Assembly (NCBI GenBank): GCA_937877675.1
Contig: CALEIS010000135.1
Coordinates: 186,001-250,000 of the forward strand
Reading direction: 5' to 3'
Source: an uncultured Clostridia bacterium
GTDB lineage: Bacteria > Bacillota > Clostridia > Oscillospirales > Acutalibacteraceae
DNA length: 64,000 nucleotides
Numbering within the stretch: the first letter of the stretch is position 1; every line of letters starts with the position of its first letter. This document shows, piece by piece, positions 50,429-59,725 of the stretch. Position numbers and translations under genes: made by a program. The notes beneath the pieces are model-generated. The model was not told where the DNA came from and did no database searches. It was given only the letters and a program-made list of their open reading frames with translations.

Positions 50429-51574
50429 TTATACCTTGGTTATCTTAACAATAATATCAGCAGAAAGCGAATGGAATACTTCTATTACGCATCTTTCATT
50501 TTCTACAACCGCAACTTCATATTTCACATCATCTTCACTTATTTCAGGATTCATTCTCTTACCATAACAAATTGACACATCACCATTATAATTTTCATCA
50601 AAATTGTTGATAACAATATATGTACTAGAGCCTATTTCAGGATTACTAAACCAGAATGTATATTCAGGTGCTCCCTTTGGTACAAATTCAATGAAACCTT
50701 TCTGTTGTTCCATATCAATATCAAACTCAGTTTCTTCTGAAAGTGGAGTTGCATCTATTGGTGTATTAGTATCAGTATCGTCATTTACAATATCAGGCTA
50801 GTAAACAGCATCTCCTGTTATAACTTCACCTTTAGCGTCATATGCTACTGAACACGATGAATGAACAACAATATCTAATAATGAATCCTTGGTGTGTAAG
50901 AATTGAACGATACCTCTATAATTTGGTGGTACTATTAGTACAGGTTGGCAATAATTTCCATCTTCTGTGTACCATCCATAATACAATACGAAGTCTTGAG
51001 ACGCTCTTGCAAATCTACGCCCCTAATTAGTAAACTACTTACCATTTTCATAAACATATGGAAGACCTGTATTATCAACAACCACGTTAGTTATTGTGCC
51101 AGGTACAGGATTTTCAAAATAAATGTATTCTTCTGTATATCCACCACCTGAGTTGATTTCAAGAAATCCTTGTTTATTTTTCAAATCAATAATTGTAGTT
51201 TCAGCGTTATTTACAGTATCAACAACTCGGTCTTTACCAACTATTAACTAACCTGATTCATCAAAACATGCAGCTAATGCATAAGGTGCTATTTCATTTA
51301 CAACAACTTCTTCAAATCCATCAGGAGGATTGACTGGAACATCAGGTGTTCCACCTCCACCCTGTCCCCACTAAGGGTCTTGTTTAATGGCAACAATAAT
51401 GTCATCTCGAATGAGTTCATAGTTCATTCGTATGTTCATTGTTTTTTCAACACCATTTTCGTCCTTATATTTCTTATATCCAACAAATACCATTTCGTCA
51501 GGTTTTGTGTTTCTTTCAAATTCAGAAAACTTTTTACGTGATATTGCTATTGGAACGCATTTACTAATAACCAT
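50429..51574 (-). CDS. TAG-rich structural protein, 381 aa
   Basis: ATG 51574 to TAA 50429, in-frame TAG at 51371-51373, 50798-50800 and several more. N-terminus MVISKCVPIAISRKKF; the middle is beta-rich with Gly-rich linkers. First gene of the three-gene recoded tail operon, behind a GATAAATA late box. Confidence 0.7.
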
Positions 51575-51593
51575 TGTATAAGTTATTTATCAA

Positions 51594-51601
51594 ATGAAAA
51601 A
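51594..51601 (-). promoter_or_regulatory. late promoter box GATAAATA
   Basis: Late-type box 19 nt upstream of the ATG at 51574. Confidence 0.55.
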
Positions 51602-51626
51602 AGGACATCCTTTATGGATGTCCCTA
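51597..51626 (-). terminator. intrinsic terminator
   Basis: GGACATCC/GGATGTCC around ATAAA, then TTTTTTC on the minus strand, after the D12 methyltransferase; overlaps the late box at 51594. Confidence 0.75.
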
Positions 51627-51630
51627 TATT

Positions 51631-52710
51631 TTACTTTCTTATCGTTATCAGATACTCTTGTAACTTCTTAGGTCTGTTACTCAAGTTTCTACTACCTCTA
51701 AACACATTGTAGTCAATCTCTTGCAAATTGGTTATCAATCCTATCTTTGCCAATTCTGCTACCATGTCCTTGATAGGTAGATATGCTTCGCTTGAATAAC
51801 TAAGCAACACATACTTGCTATCCACATTCTCAATGTCTTTGAGCAACTGCATTACTCCTTCTACCCTCTTGTTGTAGATGCTTCTGTTCCAATCATTAGG
51901 AATGCCACTTACCTTACTAATCTCCTTGGGACATCTACACTCTGCTATCGCATTGAGCATGAAATAGTTAGAACCATAAGGATGCTGATTATAAGGAGGG
52001 TCAATGTAAGTAATGTCAATACCTTTCGCTTGCTCCACAATCTTTGTATCTTTTACTACACTTGAAGCGTCAGCACAGATAATGATGTTCTCTGTTTCGT
52101 TAGGGCAGAATACAGGGAATTGTGGGTCAATCTTTCCACAAATACGTTGAAGAGCATTCTTACCCTCACCACCAAACTGTCCAATGCCTTGCTTATTCTT
52201 ATAGAAACCCTTGAACACACCACTTGTATTAGTATGAACAGAAGCCTCATAAATGAGAGGAGCAATTACTAGGTCAGCAACCTCACAAGGTTGTTCTTTC
52301 AAAACCTCAAGGTAACTATCAATCAAAAGTGCATTCTCACGAGTATAGAAACAACGCTCACCTCTCTGAATGTTATTATCATCTTTAGGTGCATAGTTCT
52401 CACATACCCATCCCTCAACTAAAGGTCTACTGAGAACTTTTTCCTTCAAATAATCAAAATACTCTCTGTCATCCTCTTCATTACGAAGGAATACTCTATT
52501 GAGAACCATACTGTAATACTCAAGGTCATTGGCAATAATCTTCTTAGCACCATGAACCTTAGCCAATCTACTTACAATACCACTACCACTAAAAAGGTCA
52601 AGGAATGTATAATCCTTTATACCAATTTGATTGAGAGAACGCTCAATGAAAGGAAGGATTTTACGCTTGTTACCAATATAGGTAATAATTTGGTCTTTAA
52701 GATAATCCAT
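51631..52710 (-). CDS. D12-class (Dam-like) adenine methyltransferase, 359 aa
   Basis: ITYIGNKRKILPFI and FLDLFSGSGIVSRLAK at the N-terminus and TYIDPPYNQHPYGSNYFML (DPPY) are the alpha-class D12 motifs. Target unknown; fourth of five phage methyltransferases. Confidence 0.9.
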   Translation of the reverse strand: MDYLKDQIITYIGNKRKILPFIERSLNQIGIKDYTFLDLFSGSGIVSRLAKVHGAKKIIANDLEYYSMVLNRVFLRNEEDDREYFDYLKEKVLSRPLVEGWVCENYAPKDDNNIQRGERCFYTRENALLIDSYLEVLKEQPCEVADLVIAPLIYEASVHTNTSGVFKGFYKNKQGIGQFGGEGKNALQRICGKIDPQFPVFCPNETENIIICADASSVVKDTKIVEQAKGIDITYIDPPYNQHPYGSNYFMLNAIAECRCPKEISKVSGIPNDWNRSIYNKRVEGVMQLLKDIENVDSKYVLLSYSSEAYLPIKDMVAELAKIGLITNLQEIDYNVFRGSRNLSNRPKKLQEYLITIRK

Positions 52711-52712
52711 AA

Positions 52713-53417
52713 TTAGCGTGGATAACGAATAGATGCAAGGTTGATTACAGGAGGAGGAGGGGGAAGTTCATCATCTTCACGATTGATAGGATGAATTATC
52801 TCTGTTACCTCATCAAGACTTGTTACACACTTGTTTTGCTCAAACTCATTGACAACATTAGTAGCATCTGCTCCTAAGATGCAGTTCTGACGAATCTTGT
52901 CAACAATACCCATGCACTTCTCAAAATCTTCCTCAATGTCAAACCACTCAAAGACAAACTTATCATTCATCCAAGAGTTGACAACCAACTTACCACTCTG
53001 TGTAATTACAATGAAGAACTCAATGTCATCATTCCAAGGGCAATGATACGTCCATACTTTGTCAAGTTCTGTAAGAGTGGGCTTACCAAAGAATACCAAA
53101 CTCTTCATCTCTGATGCAGACTTCACTACATCAAATACCTTGAACTCACCTTGCTCAAAGAGATGTCCAATGTGGCATACAAGTTCCGTAGCACGGACAA
53201 ACATAGCATCACGCTCACGAATCCAAGCATGCAAATCTCTCTCAATCGTTCTTGCCAACTTCTCCTTCTTAGGAAGCTCCATGAACATTCCACATGAGCA
53301 GAACTCTTCACGGTCATGGACAAGTAGTTCTCCACTCTGTCCACATGTTCCCTTAGTCCCATCACTATGATGTGTAGCAGGACTGTAACACATACAATTC
53401 TTACACTTCTTTTCCAT
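52713..53417 (-). CDS. hypothetical zinc-binding protein, 234 aa
   Basis: The N-terminus has CKNCMCYSPATH...GTCGQSG...FCSCGMF, likely a zinc site; the middle is unknown and the C-terminus Pro-rich (LPPPPPVI). Start next to the predicted transcription start at 53418. Coupled to the downstream methyltransferase. Confidence 0.65.
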   Translation of the reverse strand: MEKKCKNCMCYSPATHHSDGTKGTCGQSGELLVHDREEFCSCGMFMELPKKEKLARTIERDLHAWIRERDAMFVRATELVCHIGHLFEQGEFKVFDVVKSASEMKSLVFFGKPTLTELDKVWTYHCPWNDDIEFFIVITQSGKLVVNSWMNDKFVFEWFDIEEDFEKCMGIVDKIRQNCILGADATNVVNEFEQNKCVTSLDEVTEIIHPINREDDELPPPPPVINLASIRYPR

Positions 53418-53424
53418 ACGTCTT

Positions 53425-53453
53425 ATTATATATTAGTTCTGTAGTGAATTTCA
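53425..53453 (-). promoter_or_regulatory. early promoter, -10 TATAAT with AGAACTAATA
   Basis: -10 TATAAT 53425-53430 with the spacer element; -35 weak. Predicted start 53418, one nt before the ATG. Confidence 0.45.
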
Positions 53454-54254
53454 CACGAATTTCACAAAAATTTCAATAGGCTTTATGAGAATTCTAAAAT
53501 ACTTATCTTTGCCATGAACTCGCAAATCCTTACCATCGTCACCCTTTCTGAAACCTACAATCTTAAACTGATTAGGATTATACTTCGTAAGGAATGTCAT
53601 AGGAACACCCATCACTCCCTTGTAATCCTTGGGAATGTCTGCTACCTTGCTTACTTCAATAGCATCGTAGTTGTCATACTTAGGATAATCAATCTCATTA
53701 TAAGTCTTGGTAAGTTCGATGAAGTTTTTGCTACAAGGGTTTCCTATGTTAGTGAACCAACAAATGTTTCCCATCGAACGATACTTCTTACCAAACTCTT
53801 CCCTATACCTTGTCTTTCTAGGCTCATACCAACTAGGTACTTCAAACTCCATGTCACCACTATTGTGTCCTAACCACATCTTACCATCTCTGATAAGATT
53901 ATACACTTCCTTGTAGGTAATCATGTTCAATGAACCTAACACAATGAACTTCTTATTCTCTGTGATTAGTTTGTTCAAGAATTCTCTAAAAAGAGAGAAA
54001 GGAGGATTAGTAACAATGACATCTACATTGCTCCAATCTTGGTCTCTAAAATCTTCACAAGAATGAGTTACATTATCATTCTCATTGAAGTACATTACAA
54101 AATGGCTATCGTCAGTATCACAAGGAAGATGAATTTTCTTTCCTATCAACTCATTAGTATAATGTTCAAGTTCATTGGAGATGTCACCCCATTTGGTATA
54201 GAACTCATCTTCTTTATTAGCCTTTGCTCTATGTAAACTACTATGGTCGTTCAT
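53451..54254 (-). CDS. EcoRI-type adenine methyltransferase, 267 aa
   Basis: AKANKEDEFYTKWGDISNEL and VIVTNPPFSLFREFLNKLI: same family as 36615-37580 and clearly paralogous. Overlaps the HD-domain gene upstream by 4 nt. Confidence 0.85.
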   Translation of the reverse strand: MNDHSSLHRAKANKEDEFYTKWGDISNELEHYTNELIGKKIHLPCDTDDSHFVMYFNENDNVTHSCEDFRDQDWSNVDVIVTNPPFSLFREFLNKLITENKKFIVLGSLNMITYKEVYNLIRDGKMWLGHNSGDMEFEVPSWYEPRKTRYREEFGKKYRSMGNICWFTNIGNPCSKNFIELTKTYNEIDYPKYDNYDAIEVSKVADIPKDYKGVMGVPMTFLTKYNPNQFKIVGFRKGDDGKDLRVHGKDKYFRILIKPIEIFVKFV

Positions 54255-54838
54255 TGCTTTTTAGAATTATGAATGTTATAATACGCTTCGATTGTAGTAA
54301 TCAATTCTTCATGACGCTCATCCAAATCCTTACGCTCAGCCATCTTCAGGCACTGTACAGCCTTGTAGTACCGTGTCTCTTGGCTCATGCGAGAACCATT
54401 GCTTTCCATGATGTTGGCAAGCATGTCACACAACTTCACAAGGACAAGTTCAGGAGTGCTATGAATGAGCAAATCTGAAAGATAGGCTACCTTCCCACGC
54501 TTTTTGATTTTCTCTTGGTCATCATACCAATGGTCAGACATGTTCATGAGAGGAAACCTAATTCCAGACCAATCTTCTTTATACTTCAAGAGACGGAACA
54601 TACCAATTTTGTAAATAGCATCTCTCTTTTCGATTTTGAAGTAATCACAAAACTTATCAAGGCTTTCTTCCCAAATGTCATGAAGCCATGCCACACAAAT
54701 GTAATCATCAGACCCACCAAACTTCTCCACAAGTTCTGCAACCTTCTTAGGATGCTCAATGTAAGGAGTAACACCATCTGCACGAGTTTGTCCCTCATGG
54801 AAAAGTTCAGCCAAGTATTTCGCTGCTGTAATAGTCAT
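54251..54838 (-). CDS. HD phosphohydrolase, SpoT/MESH1-like, 195 aa
   Basis: GQTRADGVTPYIEHPKKVAE and AWLHDIWEES are the H...HD metal-binding pattern of the (p)ppGpp hydrolase-type HD domain; no synthetase domain. May degrade alarmones during infection or act on other nucleotides. Confidence 0.7.
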   Translation of the reverse strand: MTITAAKYLAELFHEGQTRADGVTPYIEHPKKVAELVEKFGGSDDYICVAWLHDIWEESLDKFCDYFKIEKRDAIYKIGMFRLLKYKEDWSGIRFPLMNMSDHWYDDQEKIKKRGKVAYLSDLLIHSTPELVLVKLCDMLANIMESNGSRMSQETRYYKAVQCLKMAERKDLDERHEELITTIEAYYNIHNSKKQ

Positions 54839-54840
54839 AG

Positions 54841-54975
54841 TTAATCAATGGAATAAATTAGTTCGTAAGCAAGTTTGAAAAGTCGCTCTGCCTCCTCTTG
54901 ACGATTTTCATCAATGACATCACGAAAATCACTCATGAGGTCTAAAAGAGCTATTACTATTTGGCTATTATTCAT
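54841..54975 (-). CDS. small acidic protein, 44 aa
   Basis: MNNSQIVIALLDLMSDFRDV...; helical, ends TAA 2 nt before the HD gene. Unknown. Confidence 0.5.
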   Translation of the reverse strand: MNNSQIVIALLDLMSDFRDVIDENRQEEAERLFKLAYELIYSID

Positions 54976-54986
54976 CTCTTTAGTAA

Positions 54987-55208
54987 TCAAAGATTGTCTA
55001 CGTAAAGGTTTACAAACTTTTTACCATCTTCGTCCTCGAAGAAATCAGCACGAGTTGCAAATTCGGATTCTTCATACAAATCCCCATCCGCACCACAAGT
55101 TTTGAATCCTACGAGAACAGAATTCTCAAGGTCTTCCTCAGACATTGTATTGAGGAAATTACGCAAATCCATCAAAGTGAAGTTCTTTATTTCTTTTACC
55201 TTTTTCAT
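54987..55208 (-). CDS. hypothetical acidic protein, 73 aa
   Basis: Start ATG 55208 (MKKVKEIKNFTLMDLRNFLN), 3 nt from the predicted transcription start. The LRNFLN segment resembles 15098-15310. Unknown. Confidence 0.6.
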   Translation of the reverse strand: MKKVKEIKNFTLMDLRNFLNTMSEEDLENSVLVGFKTCGADGDLYEESEFATRADFFEDEDGKKFVNLYVDNL

Positions 55209-55217
55209 GACAAGAGA

Positions 55218-55246
55218 ATTATACACCAATTCTCAATCATTGTCAA
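55218..55246 (-). promoter_or_regulatory. early promoter TTGACA-17-TATAAT
   Basis: -35 TTGACA 55241-55246, -10 TATAAT 55218-55223. Confidence 0.82.
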
Positions 55247-55505
55247 GAACTTTTTCAACAATTGGTGCTTTTCTTCTGAGATAATCTTTTTCAATCTCTT
55301 TTCTAACAACCCTTTGAAACTTCATTTTCTGACCTCTATTGTATTGACACTTTCTCCAATTGTCGCACTTCTTACACATGTTGAAATCATAGAAGTCACA
55401 TTTTGTAGGATGACCCCACCTATCAATTCTCCCCCAACAAGCATCAGGGACATACTTTATCTTATGTCCCCCTCCATGCTTGCCATCTTTTTTACTTCTG
55501 CTCAT
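55233..55505 (-). CDS. hypothetical Cys-rich basic protein, 90 aa
   Basis: Many Cys pairs (CDFYDFNMCKKCDNWRKC) suggest a zinc knot; basic C-terminus. Its 3' end overlaps the promoter at 55218. Unknown. Confidence 0.6.
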   Translation of the reverse strand: MSRSKKDGKHGGGHKIKYVPDACWGRIDRWGHPTKCDFYDFNMCKKCDNWRKCQYNRGQKMKFQRVVRKEIEKDYLRRKAPIVEKVLDND

Positions 55506-55782
55506 CTATGTATCTTTTTCTCATCTGTTCCTTGTATTTCTCATTGAAACCTAGACTTCTCTTTCTAATCTCTCCCTTGAACCACAAGACTTCATACCAT
55601 TTTATGTCTCGTTCTACCCCAAAATCATAGTCTGCTTCACCATCAGACCACAAAAAATGACATGAACCCTTTTCAGACTTAGGAACAAATGTAATTTTAA
55701 CCTTGAAAGGATGTCTAATCTTTGCTTTCAAGGCTTCCAATAAACAATTGGAATAAAAATAACCTGATTCTTCTTTAGTCAC
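55492..55782 (-). CDS. hypothetical protein, 96 aa
   Basis: GTG start at 55782 (MTKEESGYFYS) overlapping the stop of the upstream small membrane gene; overlaps 55233-55505 by 14 nt. Unknown. Confidence 0.6.
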   Translation of the reverse strand: MTKEESGYFYSNCLLEALKAKIRHPFKVKITFVPKSEKGSCHFLWSDGEADYDFGVERDIKWYEVLWFKGEIRKRSLGFNEKYKEQMRKRYIDEQK

Positions 55783-55858
55783 CGTTCAATAACACCAAGT
55801 AGATGTAAATTGCAGCACTCAATGCTACAACCATTATTATAATTTCACTCACACTCAT
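55775..55858 (-). CDS. tiny membrane protein, 27 aa
   Basis: MSVSEIIIMVVALSAAIYIY: one membrane helix and little else. Overlaps the GTG start of the next gene, so coupled. Confidence 0.45.
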   Translation of the reverse strand: MSVSEIIIMVVALSAAIYIYLVLLNGD

Positions 55859-55859
55859 T

Positions 55860-55985
55860 TCAAATAGCATACCACAGAATAATTAGCGTAGTAATGAACC
55901 CTAGGATGTTAAATGCGAGAGAAATAATAAGAAGGTGGAGGAGCAATGAACGCTCCCCCTCATGTCGAGCTGCTTTTATGAACAT
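55860..55985 (-). CDS. tiny membrane protein, 41 aa
   Basis: MFIKAARHEGERSLLLHLLI with a C-terminal membrane helix (NILGFITTLIILWYAI). Fits exactly between neighbours. Confidence 0.45.
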   Translation of the reverse strand: MFIKAARHEGERSLLLHLLIISLAFNILGFITTLIILWYAI

Positions 55986-55987
55986 AT

Positions 55988-56587
55988 TCAATCTCCTATG
56001 ATTTTAGATTCCCAAGTGTTAGGATAGAACGATGCTCTGATGTAACCACTACCTACATTGAACATAGTCTGCATGGCTTCCCACCAAGACTTAAGATGCT
56101 CAAAGTAACCATCTGTTCTGTCTCTGAGATTACCATTGAATACAACATGCCAACTTGTACCAAACTCATCAATGTGTGGAGTAACAGTAACATCAAGCGG
56201 CCCCTCAGAACCACAAGGGAACTGTAAGCATTCGAGAAGAGACTTGTCCTTTAGTTTCAGTTCATCCCATCTAAACCATTCCTCTTCCTCCTCATCTTCA
56301 ACGAACATTTTATCATCGTCAAAGATAGGCTTCTTCCAAAGAATTCTGTCATGGAAACCAAAGGGATTATAAGGCTTATCAGTGAGATACTGCCAATTCT
56401 TTGACATTCCTATGAGAACTTTACCTAACATGTCAGAAACATTCGTACCACAAAGTTCACCATTCCACATTGTTATGAACTCCTTATCAGAAATCTCTTC
56501 ATCAAAAGGCTTCCCATACTTACCTATACGACAAGGTAAGAAATCACTGATAACCATGTAACCTGTTATTGTAACCCAAGTGCTCAT
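55988..56587 (-). CDS. hypothetical protein, 199 aa
   Basis: MSTWVTITGYMVISDFLPC; acidic stretch EDEEEEEWF near residue 97. Overlaps 56584-57090 by 4 nt. No family recognised. Confidence 0.65.
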   Translation of the reverse strand: MSTWVTITGYMVISDFLPCRIGKYGKPFDEEISDKEFITMWNGELCGTNVSDMLGKVLIGMSKNWQYLTDKPYNPFGFHDRILWKKPIFDDDKMFVEDEEEEEWFRWDELKLKDKSLLECLQFPCGSEGPLDVTVTPHIDEFGTSWHVVFNGNLRDRTDGYFEHLKSWWEAMQTMFNVGSGYIRASFYPNTWESKIIGD

Positions 56588-57090
56588 ACCTTTTCGTAAA
56601 AAGTTAAGTCCGTCTTGTTATCCTTCTTAAGAAGCATCAATCTAAATGACCTATTGAAGTTATTTTTATTATACTCATTTAGAGCGTAGAAATGAGGATG
56701 CTCACTTACAGTACGCTTCTCTCTGTCGTAGTGAATGTTATAAAGCACCTCACCATCTTTGCTAATGGTAAAGTCAAACTCATCGTCATCGCCGTTTATC
56801 TTCTCAAATGTATATTTGACAAGTTTATAATTCTTGTTCAACTTCTCGATGTAATCGTAAGCATTATCAATGGCGAAGTAAAGGTCTTGAACTCTATACT
56901 TCAAGGTTTCAAGACGCCCATAAAGGTTTTTGTAATCACCATCTTCAAACTCACCTTGTATATAGTCTACTTCGTCTTCTGTTACACCATTACCTTGAGC
57001 AAAGCGATTTATCCTATCAATCCAATCTCTGAACTGAGGATGCTCTTCATTCCATAACTTGTAATACTTATCGTCTTCGTAATAGTCCAT
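56584..57090 (-). CDS. hypothetical protein, 168 aa
   Basis: MDYYEDDKYYKLWNEEHPQF; acidic, partly coiled coil. Operon with 57094-57510. Unknown. Confidence 0.65.
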   Translation of the reverse strand: MDYYEDDKYYKLWNEEHPQFRDWIDRINRFAQGNGVTEDEVDYIQGEFEDGDYKNLYGRLETLKYRVQDLYFAIDNAYDYIEKLNKNYKLVKYTFEKINGDDDEFDFTISKDGEVLYNIHYDREKRTVSEHPHFYALNEYNKNNFNRSFRLMLLKKDNKTDLTFYEKV

Positions 57091-57093
57091 ATT

Positions 57094-57510
57094 TTATGCC
57101 TTACTAATGTTATATCCGTGTTTAAGGAGAATCTTATGAACCTTTTCCCATTCCTTTGAGGGTAAAAGGCTAACAGTCTTATAGAGTTCACGGTGAAGTT
57201 CCTCATTTTGTTCATGTTTTCTCCTAAATTCTCTATCAAGATAAATGACATGAACCCTCACTCCACGGAGATTAGCCATTTCAAGAGCATGAATAGCCTC
57301 ATTAGTAATCTTAGGAATATTCTTTACTTCTTCTTGAATATCCTTATTAGTGCGAATGTCATAAACCTCCACCCATCTATGATAAGGACTATGACCAAAC
57401 TGTTCAGCGACTTCACTACTCATTTCATAAATGTCGCCACACCAATCATCACAAATGGCATAAGCATAAGTTGACCTAGTACCTCCTTTAATTTCATTCT
57501 TATTACTCAT
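57094..57510 (-). CDS. hypothetical protein, 138 aa
   Basis: Start ATG 57510 (MSNKNEIKGGTRS), exactly at the predicted transcription start. Soluble. Unknown; heads the operon 57510-55233. Confidence 0.65.
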   Translation of the reverse strand: MSNKNEIKGGTRSTYAYAICDDWCGDIYEMSSEVAEQFGHSPYHRWVEVYDIRTNKDIQEEVKNIPKITNEAIHALEMANLRGVRVHVIYLDREFRRKHEQNEELHRELYKTVSLLPSKEWEKVHKILLKHGYNISKA

Positions 57511-57516
57511 GGCTTT

Positions 57517-57544
57517 ATTATACACGGTTTTCAGTTTTTGTCAA
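57517..57544 (-). promoter_or_regulatory. early promoter TTGACA-16-TATAAT
   Basis: -35 TTGACA 57539-57544, -10 TATAAT 57517-57522; leaderless for 57510. Confidence 0.75.
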
Positions 57545-57762
57545 CCAAAATATTCTATTGTTTCAAATCGCTCATAAAAAGAACCATCTTCAAGGTCTTC
57601 ATCGTAGACTTGAGTCCAAGGACATTTGCGACCATCCAAGTTCCAACACTTATATGCCTCGTCACGCTTTACCCAATACATGTTGCCATCAAGCGTAACA
57701 GTGTTGTGATGTTCTGCTGCATGTGCGAATACCGCTTCTATTTTTACGAATTTAGTGTCCAT
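57541..57762 (-). CDS. hypothetical protein, 73 aa
   Basis: Start ATG 57762 (MDTKFVKIEAVFAHAA). Its stop lies in the -35 of the next promoter. Unknown. Confidence 0.6.
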   Translation of the reverse strand: MDTKFVKIEAVFAHAAEHHNTVTLDGNMYWVKRDEAYKCWNLDGRKCPWTQVYDEDLEDGSFYERFETIEYFG

Positions 57763-57792
57763 TGTTTTTGTTTCTTTCTTGTTTACAGAGAG

Positions 57793-57821
57793 ATTATACA
57801 CTAAAAATCTATTAATGTCAA
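57793..57821 (-). promoter_or_regulatory. early promoter TTGACA-17-TATAAT
   Basis: -35 TTGACA 57816-57821, -10 TATAAT 57793-57798. Confidence 0.82.
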
Positions 57822-57848
57822 GAACTTTTTGTAAGAATTTTTATTTTT

Positions 57849-58193
57849 TTAGATGCAACCCCCACACTGATTAGTTCTGAAATCTCTTTCTTGAAACGCA
57901 TCGTAAATCTCAGACCACAGATAATAATCATCAGTAATCTTGGATAACCAATTCTCATTTTCAGTTATCCATGTGGTCTTACTCATTCCATCTGTTATAG
58001 TATACCACTCTTCACCATCATCTCCCCATCTCCACTGTGAATACTCGCCTAATGTGTACATAGGTGATGTTCGTAATCTCTTAGGTATCTTCTTAGTGAA
58101 GTTTTTGCCATCAATGTACAATGACCATTCGCCACTACACAATGCCCATCCTCCTCCACTCCATTCTGCTACTACTCTACGCTTATCCTTCAT
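57849..58193 (-). CDS. hypothetical Trp-rich protein, 114 aa
   Basis: MKDKRRVVAEWSGGGWALCS; Trp-rich, ends in NQCGGCI. ATG 5 nt from the predicted transcription start. Unknown. Confidence 0.6.
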   Translation of the reverse strand: MKDKRRVVAEWSGGGWALCSGEWSLYIDGKNFTKKIPKRLRTSPMYTLGEYSQWRWGDDGEEWYTITDGMSKTTWITENENWLSKITDDYYLWSEIYDAFQERDFRTNQCGGCI

Positions 58194-58204
58194 AACAAAG
58201 AACA

Positions 58205-58233
58205 GTATAGCACTTTTGCACTATACTGTCAAG
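58205..58233 (-). promoter_or_regulatory. early promoter TTGACA-17-TATACT
   Basis: -35 TTGACA 58228-58233, -10 TATACT 58205-58210; the same -10 variant and spacer end (AAAGTG) as at 61259. Confidence 0.8.
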
Positions 58234-58239
58234 TCTTTT

Positions 58240-58524
58240 TCACCACTTTTTCAGAATCTCAAGATTTCTTTTATCTGCCTTTTCAGCATCAGATAGATTT
58301 CTCTCTTTCTCACACTGTTCCAAATATTTGTAATGAATCTTCAAATCATTATTACATTCAAACCCTCTCTCTTTAGCCATCTCAGTTAAAGAAGGGCCTT
58401 TACATAACTCTTTCCACCAATCCTTGTGTTTATTTTCTGTCATTTCGATAGGTTTTACATTCGCTTCTGTGGCAATGTAATTCGTTTCGTTATTTTTGCC
58501 AAATAAAGGTTTCACTTCATTCAT
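58240..58524 (-). CDS. hypothetical protein, 94 aa
   Basis: Start ATG 58524 (MNEVKPLFGKNNET), overlapping the ligase stop by 8 nt. Helical C-terminus. Unknown. Confidence 0.6.
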   Translation of the reverse strand: MNEVKPLFGKNNETNYIATEANVKPIEMTENKHKDWWKELCKGPSLTEMAKERGFECNNDLKIHYKYLEQCEKERNLSDAEKADKRNLEILKKW

Positions 58525-59725
58525 AGTTTCTAATCTCTCGCATCTTACCAAAACGAGGAACACCACCCTTACCATCTTTCATTGGTGTAAGTTCTTGATA
58601 AACAATAGTTGCCATCTTACCCTTATACAAGTCTTTGAAACTAAAGAGGTCACGAGCATAATCCTGAGTTCCCATTACTCCTGCTTTGAATGTCTGACCA
58701 TCTTCTGTCTCACAAATCACAGCAGCAGCAATTCCTACAAGATTACCATTACCCTCCTCAAAATCAACGATACGGTATTCCTTATCAAAGAACTTCTTGT
58801 ATTTGAGCATGTCAAAGGAGCGACCAAAGAAGTAAGGAACATCCTTCTTGAGCATAATACCTTCGTAACCATGTTCTACTGTTTTTTCAATGCTTCGTTC
58901 AACCAAGGATTCAGAATCTACAGTCCAAGATTCTAACTTCCATCCTCTACCAAAGTAATGAATCCATGTAAGTCCAACAAGATAAAAACTATCTTTGTTC
59001 ACATCATACAAATTATGACGCACCCATCCATTCTGTTCAAAGATATTCAACAATCTTGTCTTACGCTCACTGTAAATCAAATGTGTCTCAGAGGGATAAT
59101 AACTGTCAAAGCAATGATACTGCACCAACTTGGCACTCTCTTCCAAATCCTCAGCCTTAGGCTTAGACTTCTTCACAAGGCTTACAATCTTATTGAAGTC
59201 ATCCTTCAACACATGATTATACAACTCACCATCAAGAATAGCATCAGGGTACATCTCAAAGAACTTCTGTACAAACTCATTCTCTTTGATATGAGGACAT
59301 GCTACGAATTCCTTATGCTTACGTGAGAACATACGAATCTCTCCATCTACCATCTTAATGTAGCATCGAACACCATCAAGTTTAGGTTCTACAATGTAAG
59401 GGAAGTCTAACTTATTCTTCTCAATTCTGTCTTGATACTTATTGGCAAGGCTTACCTCAAATCGTTTCTCCTCAGTAGGAATCTCATAAGTGAAACCTTG
59501 GTCAATCTGATACTGAATCTTGGAAGCAACTTCATTGAGAACTTGCTGTTCAAGGGAAGTCTCATTAGCCTTACCTACATTCTTCTGTTCGACAAAGGTA
59601 GGAGCAGTCTTAGTCATCTTACCATCAGGGTGAATACCGCTGATAGTCCAATAACTCTTATCATCGTGCTCAATCGTCCAAGCACGAACCTTACCCTTTT
59701 TATCTCTTTTATACAATGTTGTCAT
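58517..59725 (-). CDS. ATP-dependent DNA ligase with N-terminal WGR-like region, 402 aa
   Basis: Motif I EPKLDGVRCYI (KxDG, adenylated Lys), III AILDGELYNH, IV YEGIMLKKD and V DMLKYKKFFDKEYRI are all present. The first 80 residues resemble a WGR/RNA-binding module (KSYWTISGIHPDGKM). Seals nicks in replicated DNA. Confidence 0.88.
   Translation of the reverse strand: MTTLYKRDKKGKVRAWTIEHDDKSYWTISGIHPDGKMTKTAPTFVEQKNVGKANETSLEQQVLNEVASKIQYQIDQGFTYEIPTEEKRFEVSLANKYQDRIEKNKLDFPYIVEPKLDGVRCYIKMVDGEIRMFSRKHKEFVACPHIKENEFVQKFFEMYPDAILDGELYNHVLKDDFNKIVSLVKKSKPKAEDLEESAKLVQYHCFDSYYPSETHLIYSERKTRLLNIFEQNGWVRHNLYDVNKDSFYLVGLTWIHYFGRGWKLESWTVDSESLVERSIEKTVEHGYEGIMLKKDVPYFFGRSFDMLKYKKFFDKEYRIVDFEEGNGNLVGIAAAVICETEDGQTFKAGVMGTQDYARDLFSFKDLYKGKMATIVYQELTPMKDGKGGVPRFGKMREIRNYE

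Noticed and set aside
46025..51574. A non-coding or pseudogene region, since standard ORFs are short
   Set aside because: With TAG as sense, three long frames ending in TAA appear, with coherent protein sequence and tight spacing.
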